Shown here: positions 1 through 6,624 of the stretch, piece by piece
Numbering within the stretch: position 1 is the stretch's first letter
How the letters are laid out: the number at the start of each line of letters is the position of its first letter
NCBI GenBank assembly: GCA_036446455.1
Contig: JAZFSZ010000146.1
Coordinates: 1-10,182, forward strand
Direction of reading: 5' to 3'
DNA: 10,182 nucleotides
DNA from: JAZFSZ01 sp036446455
GTDB taxonomy: Bacteria > Pseudomonadota > Gammaproteobacteria > Acidiferrobacterales > JAJDNE01
Notes under the pieces: model-generated
The model's input: the letters and a program-made list of their open reading frames with translations, nothing else
What the model was told of the DNA's origin: nothing
Database searches by the model: none
Position numbers and translations under genes: made by a program

Positions 1-1772
1 ATGCCGGCCTTGATGGCGTGATACAAAAATACAGCGTGAATGGCCTCACGCACCGGGTTGTTGCCACGGAAGGAAAATGACACATTGCTGACACCGCCGC
101 TGATCATGGCGTGGGGCAGTTTCTCCTTGATTGCGGCAGTAGCGTTGATGTAGTCAACGGCGTAGTTGTTATGTTCCTCGATGCCGGTCGCGACGGCAAA
201 AATGTTGGGATCAAAGATTATATCTTCTGGTGGAAATCCGACTTCATTGACGAGGATATCGTAAGTGCGCTGGCAAATTTCCACCTTGCGCTCAAAGGTG
301 TCGGCCTGACCACTTTCATCAAATGCCATGACAACCACCGCCGTACCATATTTTCGGCACAGATTGGCATGGTGCAAAAACAGTTCCTTGCCTTCCTTGA
401 GTGAAATTGAATTAACAATGCACTTTCCCTGAATACACTTCAGGCCAGCTTCAATAATTTCCCACTTGGAGGAGTCCACCATAACTGGTACACGGGAGAT
501 CTCCGGTTCGACAGCGACGAGGTTCAAGTACCGTGTCATGGCGTTGACGCCATCGAGCATGGCTTCATCCATGTTGATATCAATAAGCTGGGCGCCGTTG
601 GTTACCTGTTCCAGACTTACACTCAGTGCCTCCTCATACTGACCTTCCAGTATCAGGCGTTTGAATTTGGCCGAGCCGGTAACATTGGCGCGTTCGCCGA
701 CGTTGACGAAAAGCGAATCTTTGCCAATATTGAACGCTTCCAGGCCGGACAAACGACACTCGACTGGTCGTTTTGCAGGTTTGCGCGGTGTCGTGCCCGT
801 TATAGCCCTGGCCATTGCCTTGATGTGGTCCGGCGTTGTGCCGCAACAACCGCCGACAATATTGAGGTAGCCGCTGCGGGCCCAATCGGCAATTTCCCTG
901 GCCATGTCATCGGGCGACAGGTCATACCCACCAAATGCATTCGGCAGCCCGGCGTTCGGGTGTACGTTAACGGCCACAGAGGAAATGCGACTCATCTCTT
1001 CCACGTAGGGCCGCAACATGTCAGGGCCCAGGGCACAGTTAAGACCAATACTAATGGGATTGATGTGACGTAGTGAGTTATAAAATGCCTCGGTGGTCTG
1101 TCCCGACAAGGTTCGCCCGGAGGCATCCGTGATAGTGCCCGATACCATTACCGGCCACTGGCGGCCTTGTTCCTCAAAAAAGCTGTCGACGGCATAAACA
1201 GCCGCCTTGGCATTCAGCGTATCAAATATAGTTTCAATGAGGATGATGTCCGAGCCACCATCAATCAGGCCACGCGTTGCTTCGAGGTAGCTCTCTACCA
1301 GTTCATCAAACGTGATATTGCGGAAACTGGGATCATTTACATCAGGTCCAATGCTGGCGGTGCGGTTGGTCGGTCCGAGCACACCGGCAACAAATCTTGG
1401 TTTGTCATCGCTACTGTATTTATCCACCGCGTCGCGAGCCAGTCTGGCGCCGGTTACATTCATCTCATACGAAAGATTTCGCATGTCATAGTCGGCCAGG
1501 GTGACCGAATTGGCACCGAAGGTATTGGTTTCAATAATGTCGGCACCGGCCTCCAGGTATAACTCGTGAATGTCCTGGATCATGTCCGGGCGTGTAATGA
1601 CCAGCAGATCGTTATTACCCTTCAGGTCGGTCTTCCAGTCTCTAAACCGGTCACCGCGATAAATTGACTCGCCAGGCTCGTGGCTCTGAATCATGGTGCC
1701 CATGGCGCCATCCAGCAGCAGGATGCGCTCGCCCATGAGCTGGTTCAGTTGATCTGTCTTGTCCGATTCCAT
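1..1772 (-). CDS. metH: Cobalamin-dependent methionine synthase, N-terminal part (partial)
   Basis: This cytosolic enzyme moves a methyl group from 5-methyltetrahydrofolate through cobalamin to homocysteine, making methionine. About 590 codons are visible, and the 3' half (cobalamin-binding and SAM-activation domains) lies beyond the left edge. I translated the minus strand by hand. The homocysteine-binding domain spans roughly residues 10-330, with ERILLLDGAMGTM near the N-terminus and the three zinc-ligand cysteines in NCALGP (C246) and GGCCGTT (C309, C310). The pterin-binding domain starts near residue 355, with FVNVGERANVTGSAKFKRL, DINMDEAMLD, DSSKWE and SGGVSNVSFSFRGNNPVREA. The reading frame is intact and closely follows E. 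coli MetH. The ATG at 1772 gives an N-terminus about one residue shorter than the E. coli protein, which supports this start although the Shine-Dalgarno match is poor. It is probably transcribed alone, because an intrinsic terminator separates it from the upstream gene. Confidence 0.97.
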   Translation of the reverse strand, partial: MESDKTDQLNQLMGERILLLDGAMGTMIQSHEPGESIYRGDRFRDWKTDLKGNNDLLVITRPDMIQDIHELYLEAGADIIETNTFGANSVTLADYDMRNLSYEMNVTGARLARDAVDKYSSDDKPRFVAGVLGPTNRTASIGPDVNDPSFRNITFDELVESYLEATRGLIDGGSDIILIETIFDTLNAKAAVYAVDSFFEEQGRQWPVMVSGTITDASGRTLSGQTTEAFYNSLRHINPISIGLNCALGPDMLRPYVEEMSRISSVAVNVHPNAGLPNAFGGYDLSPDDMAREIADWARSGYLNIVGGCCGTTPDHIKAMARAITGTTPRKPAKRPVECRLSGLEAFNIGKDSLFVNVGERANVTGSAKFKRLILEGQYEEALSVSLEQVTNGAQLIDINMDEAMLDGVNAMTRYLNLVAVEPEISRVPVMVDSSKWEIIEAGLKCIQGKCIVNSISLKEGKELFLHHANLCRKYGTAVVVMAFDESGQADTFERKVEICQRTYDILVNEVGFPPEDIIFDPNIFAVATGIEEHNNYAVDYINATAAIKEKLPHAMISGGVSNVSFSFRGNNPVREAIHAVFLYHAIKAG

Positions 1773-1858
1773 GAAAGGTAATTTAATGCGTAGAAGGCAC
1801 TGTTTTCAGTGTTAGTTTGCGCGCAGTGTACCGAAATCGATCTGTTATTGCTCGGCAT
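1773..1858 (-). promoter_or_regulatory. metH 5' leader with a small dyad
   Basis: This stretch lies between the upstream terminator and the metH start and must hold the metH promoter, but I see no convincing -35/-10 pair. It contains a short dyad, CACTG-TTTT-CAGTG, at 1798-1811 on the plus strand. A further CAGTG lies at 1824-1828. I see neither a cobalamin riboswitch, for which the space is too small, nor the conserved core of the SAH riboswitch. No MetR-type TGAA-N5-TTCA box is evident. The dyad could be an operator or chance. Confidence 0.2.
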
Positions 1859-1884
1859 AAAAAAACCACATCCGCGGATGTGGT
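1859..1884 (-). terminator. Rho-independent terminator of the ABM-like gene
   Basis: A perfect 20-bp palindrome, ACCACATCCG/CGGATGTGGT (1865-1884), is followed on the minus strand by an uninterrupted run of seven T residues, the first of which pairs at the stem base. It starts 25 bases after the stop codon of the ABM-like gene and ends 86 bases before the metH start. This is the classic layout of an intrinsic terminator for the upstream gene, and it insulates metH. The stem would open to a small loop at CGCG. Confidence 0.9.
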
Positions 1885-1909
1885 CAGGGTTGAAGCAGTG
1901 GTATGGAAT

Positions 1910-2371
1910 TTAACCGCGAGCGATGTGCGCGTATTTTGCCTTGGCTTCCCGCGCGGCTTTTGCCTCTTCAACGCTATAGGCCGCACCTGACCACAACATA
2001 TTGTAGGCGATCTCCTCATTGCCATTCTCGCAAAGCTCCAGTACTTTCCTGAAAAGCGGCTGAAAGGTATTACTGCGATGTGATTCTTCGTGATCTTCAA
2101 AGGAATCCCAGAAGGTCACGATCAGGGCTTCCTTGTCTTTCAAATCACTTTCAACTGCCTGACCAACTGTTGACCCTTCGTTTGAGATGTTGCCGCTATT
2201 AAGGCAAACAAAACCACCAACGAAACCGGTATCGGAATGGTAGGTCTTCACGTTTTCGCAAAGCATTGCCACACGTTCCTGCAGTTCGTCGAGTGAATAT
2301 TCTGGCTTCAGGATGACCCGGTTAATGGTGACCACGCCGTCTGCAGGAAAATTATTGATCAAAGCTGCCAT
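1910..2371 (-). CDS. Antibiotic-biosynthesis-monooxygenase-like (ABM) small protein
   Basis: A 153-residue cytosolic protein with no signal peptide. The pattern resembles the ABM-like dimeric alpha-beta barrel fold. A first strand, VVTINRVIL, is followed by a helix (SLDELQERVAMLCENV), a GFVGGFVCL strand, and a later VTFWDSFEDHEESHRSN segment. The last has the typical strand, then W, then a helix with a conserved His. The C-terminus adds an Ala/Lys/Glu-rich helix (SVEEAKAAREAKAKY) that I would not expect in the minimal domain. I chose the ATG at 2371 because GGAG lies six bases upstream (2378-2381). Two upstream in-frame ATGs (2383, 2389) lack a ribosome-binding site. Family members range from quinone-modifying or heme-degrading enzymes to proteins of unknown role, so no substrate can be named. 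The gene stands alone, with its own promoter and terminator. Confidence 0.6.
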   Translation of the reverse strand: MAALINNFPADGVVTINRVILKPEYSLDELQERVAMLCENVKTYHSDTGFVGGFVCLNSGNISNEGSTVGQAVESDLKDKEALIVTFWDSFEDHEESHRSNTFQPLFRKVLELCENGNEEIAYNMLWSGAAYSVEEAKAAREAKAKYAHIARG

Positions 2372-2410
2372 CGAAAACTCCATTTGCATAGAAACAGCAA
2401 AATATAAGTA

Positions 2411-2428
2411 TATTAGTATTATCTAATA
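2411..2428. promoter_or_regulatory. Operator-like inverted repeat near the ABM-gene transcription start
   Basis: TATTAG-N6-CTAATA forms an 18-bp dyad just downstream of the predicted -10 box of the ABM-like gene, where a repressor would block initiation or early elongation. The surrounding sequence is very AT-rich, so a chance dyad is quite possible. No regulator gene lies next to it. Confidence 0.3.
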
Positions 2429-2440
2429 TATAGTTTGCCT

Positions 2441-2469
2441 AATATGCCTATAATATTTTCTTTTGTCAA
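2441..2469 (-). promoter_or_regulatory. Sigma-70-like promoter of the ABM-like gene
   Basis: On the minus strand a perfect -35 hexamer TTGACA (2469-2464) is followed, after exactly 17 bases, by CATATT (2446-2441), which matches four of six positions of the -10 consensus. The spacer and downstream region are strongly AT-rich. Transcription would begin near 2434, leaving a leader of about 60 bases before the chosen start codon. Spacing and the perfect -35 make this the best promoter in the window. Confidence 0.6.
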
Positions 2470-2541
2470 CACTTCAGAAATTGGCGCCACAATACCAGGA
2501 GATTGTATTATTTCTTCTTAAATCAATTGGTTGTGACCAAC

Positions 2542-3444
2542 CTAATAAACAGCGGTGACCTGATATCCATTGTTTTCCAGCAATGTCAGTAAACCTTCGC
2601 GTCCGGGAAGGTGCAGCGCGCCTATCGCGATAAAGGCTTTTCCTTCCTTCAGCCTGGGTTGCATGCGCTCCAGCATACGGTGGTTGCGTTTGGCCAAAAG
2701 CCGGTCCATTAGTTTGCCGTAGGCCGGTCCCGCTCGCGCCTGGTAGCGGTCACTGATTGCTGCCAGTGCAGCCAGGTCGCGATTCAGATAGGCCTTCATC
2801 AGTTGTTCCATCTGTTCCGCATTGGTGGAACGGTATTTTAATGCCTCTTTCAGGAGCTGGATCTGATCGTCAATGGATAGACCTTCAAATACCTGTAGTT
2901 GCTCGTCCATAGTCTCCAGCCCGTAGGTGGGTTTGAGTTGCAGAGTCGCCTTGTGTTGAAGTATTAAATCGAGAAACAAGACACTTCGCATGGTTTTGGG
3001 GGAGCCCAGCGCCATGATGATTGCCCATGGTTTCTTTTTATCCAGATCGCGAGTGGGCATGCCGTGTTTAATAAGGGCAGCGCGGATTTTGTTATATAAT
3101 TCGTCGCCGATATCGTCTTTCAGACTCTCGTTTTTGCCGTAAAACATGATTTCTGCCATATGGACAATGCCGGCACCGGTGAAGATCAACTCCATTGAAA
3201 AGCTCGTCGAGCGGTTAAAGGAATCCGTCAGGGCTTTCGGCAGAATAGTGACCCGGGGATCGCTCGAATGCATGGTGCCAAACAGGTAGCTTGGTGCCAG
3301 TCCGGGTGCAGAGATACGCCACAGCAACCCCTTGGTGTGCTTGACCGGACCGACCGGTGCGGCCTCCGCTGGCATGACCAGCAGGGCGAGGCAGATCAAG
3401 GCGACATAACGGGAAAAATCTCTTGGCAAGGATGGCAAAGTCAT
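2542..3444 (-). CDS. TraB/GumN-family protein with signal peptide
   Basis: A 300-residue protein of the TraB/PrgY/GumN superfamily, which shares its fold and GxxH motifs with the Tiki metalloproteases. The bacterial role is not well defined. The N-terminus is a secretion signal: basic residues, then a hydrophobic core (YVALICLALLVM), then an AEA site suggesting cleavage after residue 28. Family landmarks are GTMH (56-59), GLETMDEQ (175-182) and GALHLPG (275-281), and the length is normal for the family. I chose ATG 3444 because it places the signal sequence at the N-terminus. A GTG at 3492 in the same frame would add 16 residues, and neither start has a good Shine-Dalgarno sequence. It is probably periplasmic or envelope-associated. 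The 5' end faces the divergent 108-residue gene. A weak 5-bp hairpin (2527-2540) just after the stop lacks a T-run, so it is not a strong terminator. Confidence 0.85.
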   Translation of the reverse strand: MTLPSLPRDFSRYVALICLALLVMPAEAAPVGPVKHTKGLLWRISAPGLAPSYLFGTMHSSDPRVTILPKALTDSFNRSTSFSMELIFTGAGIVHMAEIMFYGKNESLKDDIGDELYNKIRAALIKHGMPTRDLDKKKPWAIIMALGSPKTMRSVLFLDLILQHKATLQLKPTYGLETMDEQLQVFEGLSIDDQIQLLKEALKYRSTNAEQMEQLMKAYLNRDLAALAAISDRYQARAGPAYGKLMDRLLAKRNHRMLERMQPRLKEGKAFIAIGALHLPGREGLLTLLENNGYQVTAVY

Positions 3445-3550
3445 AAATTTAATTGTAGACGAATTTATGGTTTCGGGAGATGGTAGTGTCACACCGAGCA
3501 GAGGATTGGGTTGTGGCGGCCCAATGCATTCGAGTTAGAATATCGGGTCC

Positions 3551-3555
3551 GGAGG
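3551..3555 (+). promoter_or_regulatory. Strong Shine-Dalgarno that fixes the start of the 108-residue gene
   Basis: GGAGG lies five bases before ATG 3561. This favours that start over the upstream in-frame ATG at 3480, which would overlap the longer version of the divergent gene. A possible -10 (TAGAAT, 3536-3541) lies just upstream but has no good -35. Confidence 0.75.
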
Positions 3556-3560
3556 AAAGA

Positions 3561-3887
3561 ATGCCATTTTACAAGCCCGTCAATATCGATGAATACCTGG
3601 ATCTGGTAGACCAGGCCATCTATGAGGCCGACGAGATTCTTGCCTGCGCCGGCGATGAAGGCGAGATCGATGCCATGGAGTTTACCGAACTGCTGCCTGT
3701 TTATGAGGCATTGGCTATCGAGCTTAAGAAATTATATCAGGCAATAAAAAACGGTGAACACCAGTTTGCGGATGGTAGGAATCTCGCCTACATGCCGCTG
3801 GTGGATGCCTGGAGACATCGAATTCCCTTTGCCGACATTCTTGGTATTCTCAATGATACTCATATGAAGGGACTCCCGAGCAACTGA
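3561..3887 (+). CDS. Conserved-looking small acidic protein of unknown function
   Basis: A 108-residue cytosolic protein that I do not recognise. It has no signal peptide or membrane segment. It is acidic, especially in the first half (YEADEILACAGDEGEIDAMEF), and looks mostly helical. The C-terminal third contains the aromatic/basic segment AYMPLVDAWRHRIPF. The strong Shine-Dalgarno, good codon quality and the start well inside the open frame argue that it is a real gene. It is divergent from the TraB/GumN gene and lies 273 bases upstream of aroC on the same strand. No terminator is visible between it and aroC, so co-transcription is possible but unproven. Confidence 0.75.
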   Translation: MPFYKPVNIDEYLDLVDQAIYEADEILACAGDEGEIDAMEFTELLPVYEALAIELKKLYQAIKNGEHQFADGRNLAYMPLVDAWRHRIPFADILGILNDTHMKGLPSN

Positions 3888-4160
3888 ATCGGTACATTTT
3901 CTGGCACCAGCCTTGGGCGTTAGCGGCCCCGTCACTGTAGTCCGGTTCAGTGTATGGAGTTCGACCGGCGCAACAGCTTTCTATCCCGTGAAACCGGGTC
4001 AAGTAGCGGATGAGCCCCTGATATCCAGGCCGACTTCCATTAGCGGTTCCGGTCAATGCCCGCTGAACCAGGCGGGTGGCGGTTGGTTTGCAAGGTGGCT
4101 CAACGTCACATTAAGAACGCACCGTTTGTCCACCTTTATATTTATAGGTAACATCATCCA
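3888..4160 (+). other. 273-base stretch upstream of aroC without a convincing gene
   Basis: Open frames cross this stretch but none has a ribosome-binding site or a recognisable protein. It contains several small GC-rich dyads, for example CCCGC and GCGGG at about 4060-4077, and two copies of TTAGCGG (3920-3926 and 4040-4046) exactly 120 bases apart. The aroC promoter should be in the AT-rich end (about 4111-4150), but no clear -35/-10 pair stands out. The spacing could reflect a leader RNA or decayed sequence. Confidence 0.4.
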
Positions 4161-5258
4161 ATGTCTGGAAATTCAATTGGCAAGCTGTTTACGGTTACCA
4201 CCTTTGGTGAATCTCATGGCCCGGCAATAGGCGCTATTGTTGACGGCTGCCCGCCGGGGATGGAGTTGTCTGCCGCCGATCTGCAAGTTGATCTGGATCG
4301 ACGTAAGCCAGGGAAATCCCGTCACACCACACAGCGACGTGAGGCCGATGAAGTGGAGATACTTTCCGGTGTGTTTGAGGGCAAAACCACCGGCACGCCG
4401 ATTGGCCTGTTAATAAGGAATACAGACCAGCGACCGCAAGACTACAGCGACATAAAGGATCGTTTTCGGCCGGGCCACGCCGACTATACCTACCTGCAGA
4501 AATACGGATTGCGCGACTACCGTGGCGGCGGTCGTTCATCCGCCCGCGAAACGGCCATGCGTGTCGCCGCGGGTGCGATTGCGAAGAAATACCTAAACGA
4601 AAAATACGGTGTCACCATTCGCGGCTATCTTTCCCAACTTGGCCCGATAGTGCTGGAGCTGAAGAATTGGGAAACCGTCGAGGAAAATCCGTTCTTTTGC
4701 CCTGATCCAGGCAAAGTGTCGGAACTGGAAAACTACATGGATGCGCTGCGCAAAGAAGGAAATTCAATCGGCGCGCGCATCACCGTGGTCGCCAGTGGGT
4801 TGCCCGTGGGTCTGGGCGAGCCCGTGTTTGACCGGCTGGATGCCGAAATCGCCCATGCCCTGATGAGCATTAACGCTGTGAAAGGCGTCGAGATTGGTGC
4901 CGGTTTTGCCAGCGTCGAGCAGAAGGGTACCGAACATCGCGACGAAATGTCACCGGATGGCTTTAAGAGCAACCATGCTGGCGGCGTGCTTGGCGGTATC
5001 TCCAGCGGCCAGGATGTTGTTGCCAGCATTGCGCTCAAGCCCACATCCAGTATCCGGCTGCCGGGTGCGACAGTGAACACAGAAGGTAAGCCTGTCGACG
5101 TGGTGACCAAGGGACGCCACGATCCGTGTGTCGGTATACGCGCCACGCCAATAGCTGAAGCCATGATGGCCATTGTATTGATGGATCACGCGTTGCGCCA
5201 TCGTGGCCAGAATATCGATGTTGTGCGCTCCACACCGGACATACCTGGGGGTGGCTAA
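4161..5258 (+). CDS. aroC: Chorismate synthase
   Basis: This FMN-dependent enzyme converts 5-enolpyruvylshikimate-3-phosphate to chorismate, the last shikimate-pathway step, feeding aromatic amino acids, folate and quinones. The 365-residue length matches the family (E. coli 361). All three family signatures are present: GESHGPAIGAIVDGCP (16-31, with the conserved His19), GGGRSSARETAMRVAAGA (122-139) and RHDPC (319-323). Further hallmarks are RPGHADYTY (103-111), SNHAGG and GISSGQDVVASIALKPTSSI. ATG 4161 reproduces the E. coli N-terminus (SGNSIGKLF against AGNTIGQLF). The Shine-Dalgarno is weak (AGGT, 11 bases upstream). The last residues, STPDIPGGG, differ from E. coli, which is normal variation. 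The MFS transporter gene follows on the same strand after 123 bases. I recall this pair from Pseudomonas. Confidence 0.98.
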   Translation: MSGNSIGKLFTVTTFGESHGPAIGAIVDGCPPGMELSAADLQVDLDRRKPGKSRHTTQRREADEVEILSGVFEGKTTGTPIGLLIRNTDQRPQDYSDIKDRFRPGHADYTYLQKYGLRDYRGGGRSSARETAMRVAAGAIAKKYLNEKYGVTIRGYLSQLGPIVLELKNWETVEENPFFCPDPGKVSELENYMDALRKEGNSIGARITVVASGLPVGLGEPVFDRLDAEIAHALMSINAVKGVEIGAGFASVEQKGTEHRDEMSPDGFKSNHAGGVLGGISSGQDVVASIALKPTSSIRLPGATVNTEGKPVDVVTKGRHDPCVGIRATPIAEAMMAIVLMDHALRHRGQNIDVVRSTPDIPGGG

Positions 5259-5345
5259 CCCGGTTGAATGGATGCTGGTGCAACATAATTTCTGGACGCG
5301 TGTTGATGACGGCAGGCAATTTGAGGGATTCAGAAGTAGCGGATC

Positions 5346-5377
5346 GTGCCTGTGATTCGCGGGATCGAGTGAGGCAC
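5346..5377 (+). promoter_or_regulatory. Inverted repeat covering the MFS gene's Shine-Dalgarno
   Basis: GTGCCT (5346-5351) can pair with AGGCAC (5372-5377) across a 20-base loop. The right arm contains most of the GAGG (5371-5374) that lies seven bases before the TTG start. If it forms in mRNA, this stem would hide the ribosome-binding site. The stem is only six base pairs, so it may be chance. Confidence 0.25.
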
Positions 5378-5381
5378 TGAT

Positions 5382-6527
5382 TTGCCTATGCCTTACTGGC
5401 GGTTATCCGGTTTTTATTTTTTTTATTTTGCCACGCTCGGGGCAATCGTTCCCTATTTCAGTGTTTACCTTCGCAGTGTTGGTTTCAACGCTGCGCAAAT
5501 CGGTGAGTTGATGGCGATCATCATGCTCTCCCGTATTGTCGCGCCTTATATCTGGGGGTGGATCGCCGACCACCAGAATCAACGCATGATTGTAGTGAGA
5601 CTGGCTGCGTTGTTATCGGCAGTAATGTTTGCCGGTGTGTTTTTCAGTTCAAAATTCTGGTGGCTTGCTTTGGTAATGCTGGCCTTCAGTTTCTTCTGGA
5701 ACGCAACATTGCCGCAAGTAGAGGCGGCAACCATGAGTCACCTGGGAGGACGTGCGAGCCAGTATGCCCGCGTGCGGTTGTGGGGGTCGATCGGCTTTAT
5801 TATTACTGTTGTCGGGCTTGGCAGCTTGTTCGATTTTGTTGATCCCTGGTGGCTACTACCCATTGTTATGATTTTATTGGGTCTTATCTGGGTCTCCAGT
5901 CTCCTGGTTCCTGACCGGGATATGAGTGTGGAGACAGAGCATCACGGGCCGCTGTTAAAAGTACTTTTTCGACCGGACGTATTTGCATTCCTGTTTGCCT
6001 GTTTTCTCATGCAGGCCAGCCATGGACCTTACTATACCTTCTACACTATCTATCTCAGCGACTTTGGTTACAGCACAACATTAATCGGTTGGCTTTGGGC
6101 CCTGGGAGTAGTTTGCGAGATCGGCGTTTTTATTCTACTCCATCGTATTCAGCGCCGGCTTTCACTGCGATGGATAATGCTGGGCAGTTGCGCCCTGGCG
6201 GCCGTTCGCTGGCTACTGATTGGTTATTTCCCGCAGCGACTGGAGTTGTTACTGCTCGCCCAAGTGCTGCATGCTGTCACTTTCGGCGCCTATCATGCCG
6301 CCGCCATCGAAATGGTGCATAACTTCTTTCGTGGCAAACACCAGACTCGCGGGCAGGCTATATACGGCTCAGTCAGTTTTGGCCTGGGGGGTGCCCTGGG
6401 CAGCATCTACGCCGGTTATATCTGGGATACGGGTGGTGCAGCAATGACCTTTACTATTGCAGCAATGCTGGCTGCGGCGGCGACTGTGGTGGCGTGGCGC
6501 TGGGTTCATTCCAGTGCGACATACTAA
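5382..6527 (+). CDS. MFS transporter, HcaT/MFS_1-like family
   Basis: A 381-residue inner-membrane protein with about 12 hydrophobic helices and short loops. It resembles the HcaT (3-phenylpropionate permease)/LacY-nucleoside-symporter type of MFS carrier. Matching segments are YFFYFATLGAIVPYFSVYL at the N-terminus, the loop 2-3 motif GWIADHQNQR (59-68), ARVRLWGSIGF, MQASHGPYYTFYTIY, GWLWALGVVCEI, and QVLHAVTFGAYHAAAI. The substrate cannot be read from sequence, and annotation as a phenylpropionate transporter would be over-specific. Two starts are possible. TTG 5382 has GAGG seven bases upstream, while ATG 5388, two codons later, gives MPYWRLSG but lies 13 bases from it. Both yield the same protein minus two residues. 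It is probably co-transcribed with aroC, since no terminator is seen in the 123-base gap. Confidence 0.9.
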   Translation: MPMPYWRLSGFYFFYFATLGAIVPYFSVYLRSVGFNAAQIGELMAIIMLSRIVAPYIWGWIADHQNQRMIVVRLAALLSAVMFAGVFFSSKFWWLALVMLAFSFFWNATLPQVEAATMSHLGGRASQYARVRLWGSIGFIITVVGLGSLFDFVDPWWLLPIVMILLGLIWVSSLLVPDRDMSVETEHHGPLLKVLFRPDVFAFLFACFLMQASHGPYYTFYTIYLSDFGYSTTLIGWLWALGVVCEIGVFILLHRIQRRLSLRWIMLGSCALAAVRWLLIGYFPQRLELLLLAQVLHAVTFGAYHAAAIEMVHNFFRGKHQTRGQAIYGSVSFGLGGALGSIYAGYIWDTGGAAMTFTIAAMLAAAATVVAWRWVHSSATY

Positions 6528-6624
6528 TCGTCCTTTAAATAAAACCAAATAAACTATACTGCTTGCCAACTGCAGGCTGCGCATACGGTTTTATGATCTG
6601 CCTAACACCCGATATTATCAAATT

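Noticed and set aside
111..1562. Several plus-strand open frames of 69-131 codons across the metH region
   Set aside because: They are antisense shadows of metH; the minus strand encodes an unbroken, highly recognisable MetH protein.
1773..1858. Cobalamin or SAH riboswitch upstream of metH
   Set aside because: The leader is too short for a cobalamin riboswitch, and I cannot find the conserved cores of either class.
2527..2540. Hairpin TTGGT-N4-ACCAA just after the TraB/GumN stop codon
   Set aside because: It has only five base pairs and no T-run follows on the minus strand, so it does not qualify as an intrinsic terminator.
3860..3926. Possible integron attC-like site (GGGCGTTAG next to GCGG after the 108-residue gene)
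   Set aside because: The core would have to read GTTRRRY; here it is GTTAGCG, which breaks the consensus. No matching RYYYAAC partner is seen upstream, and there is no integrase or cassette context.
3920..4046. Direct repeat TTAGCGG, copies 120 bases apart, as a possible mobile-element boundary
   Set aside because: Seven bases is short, the flanks diverge, and there are no terminal inverted repeats or transposase. It is kept only as a note on the gap.
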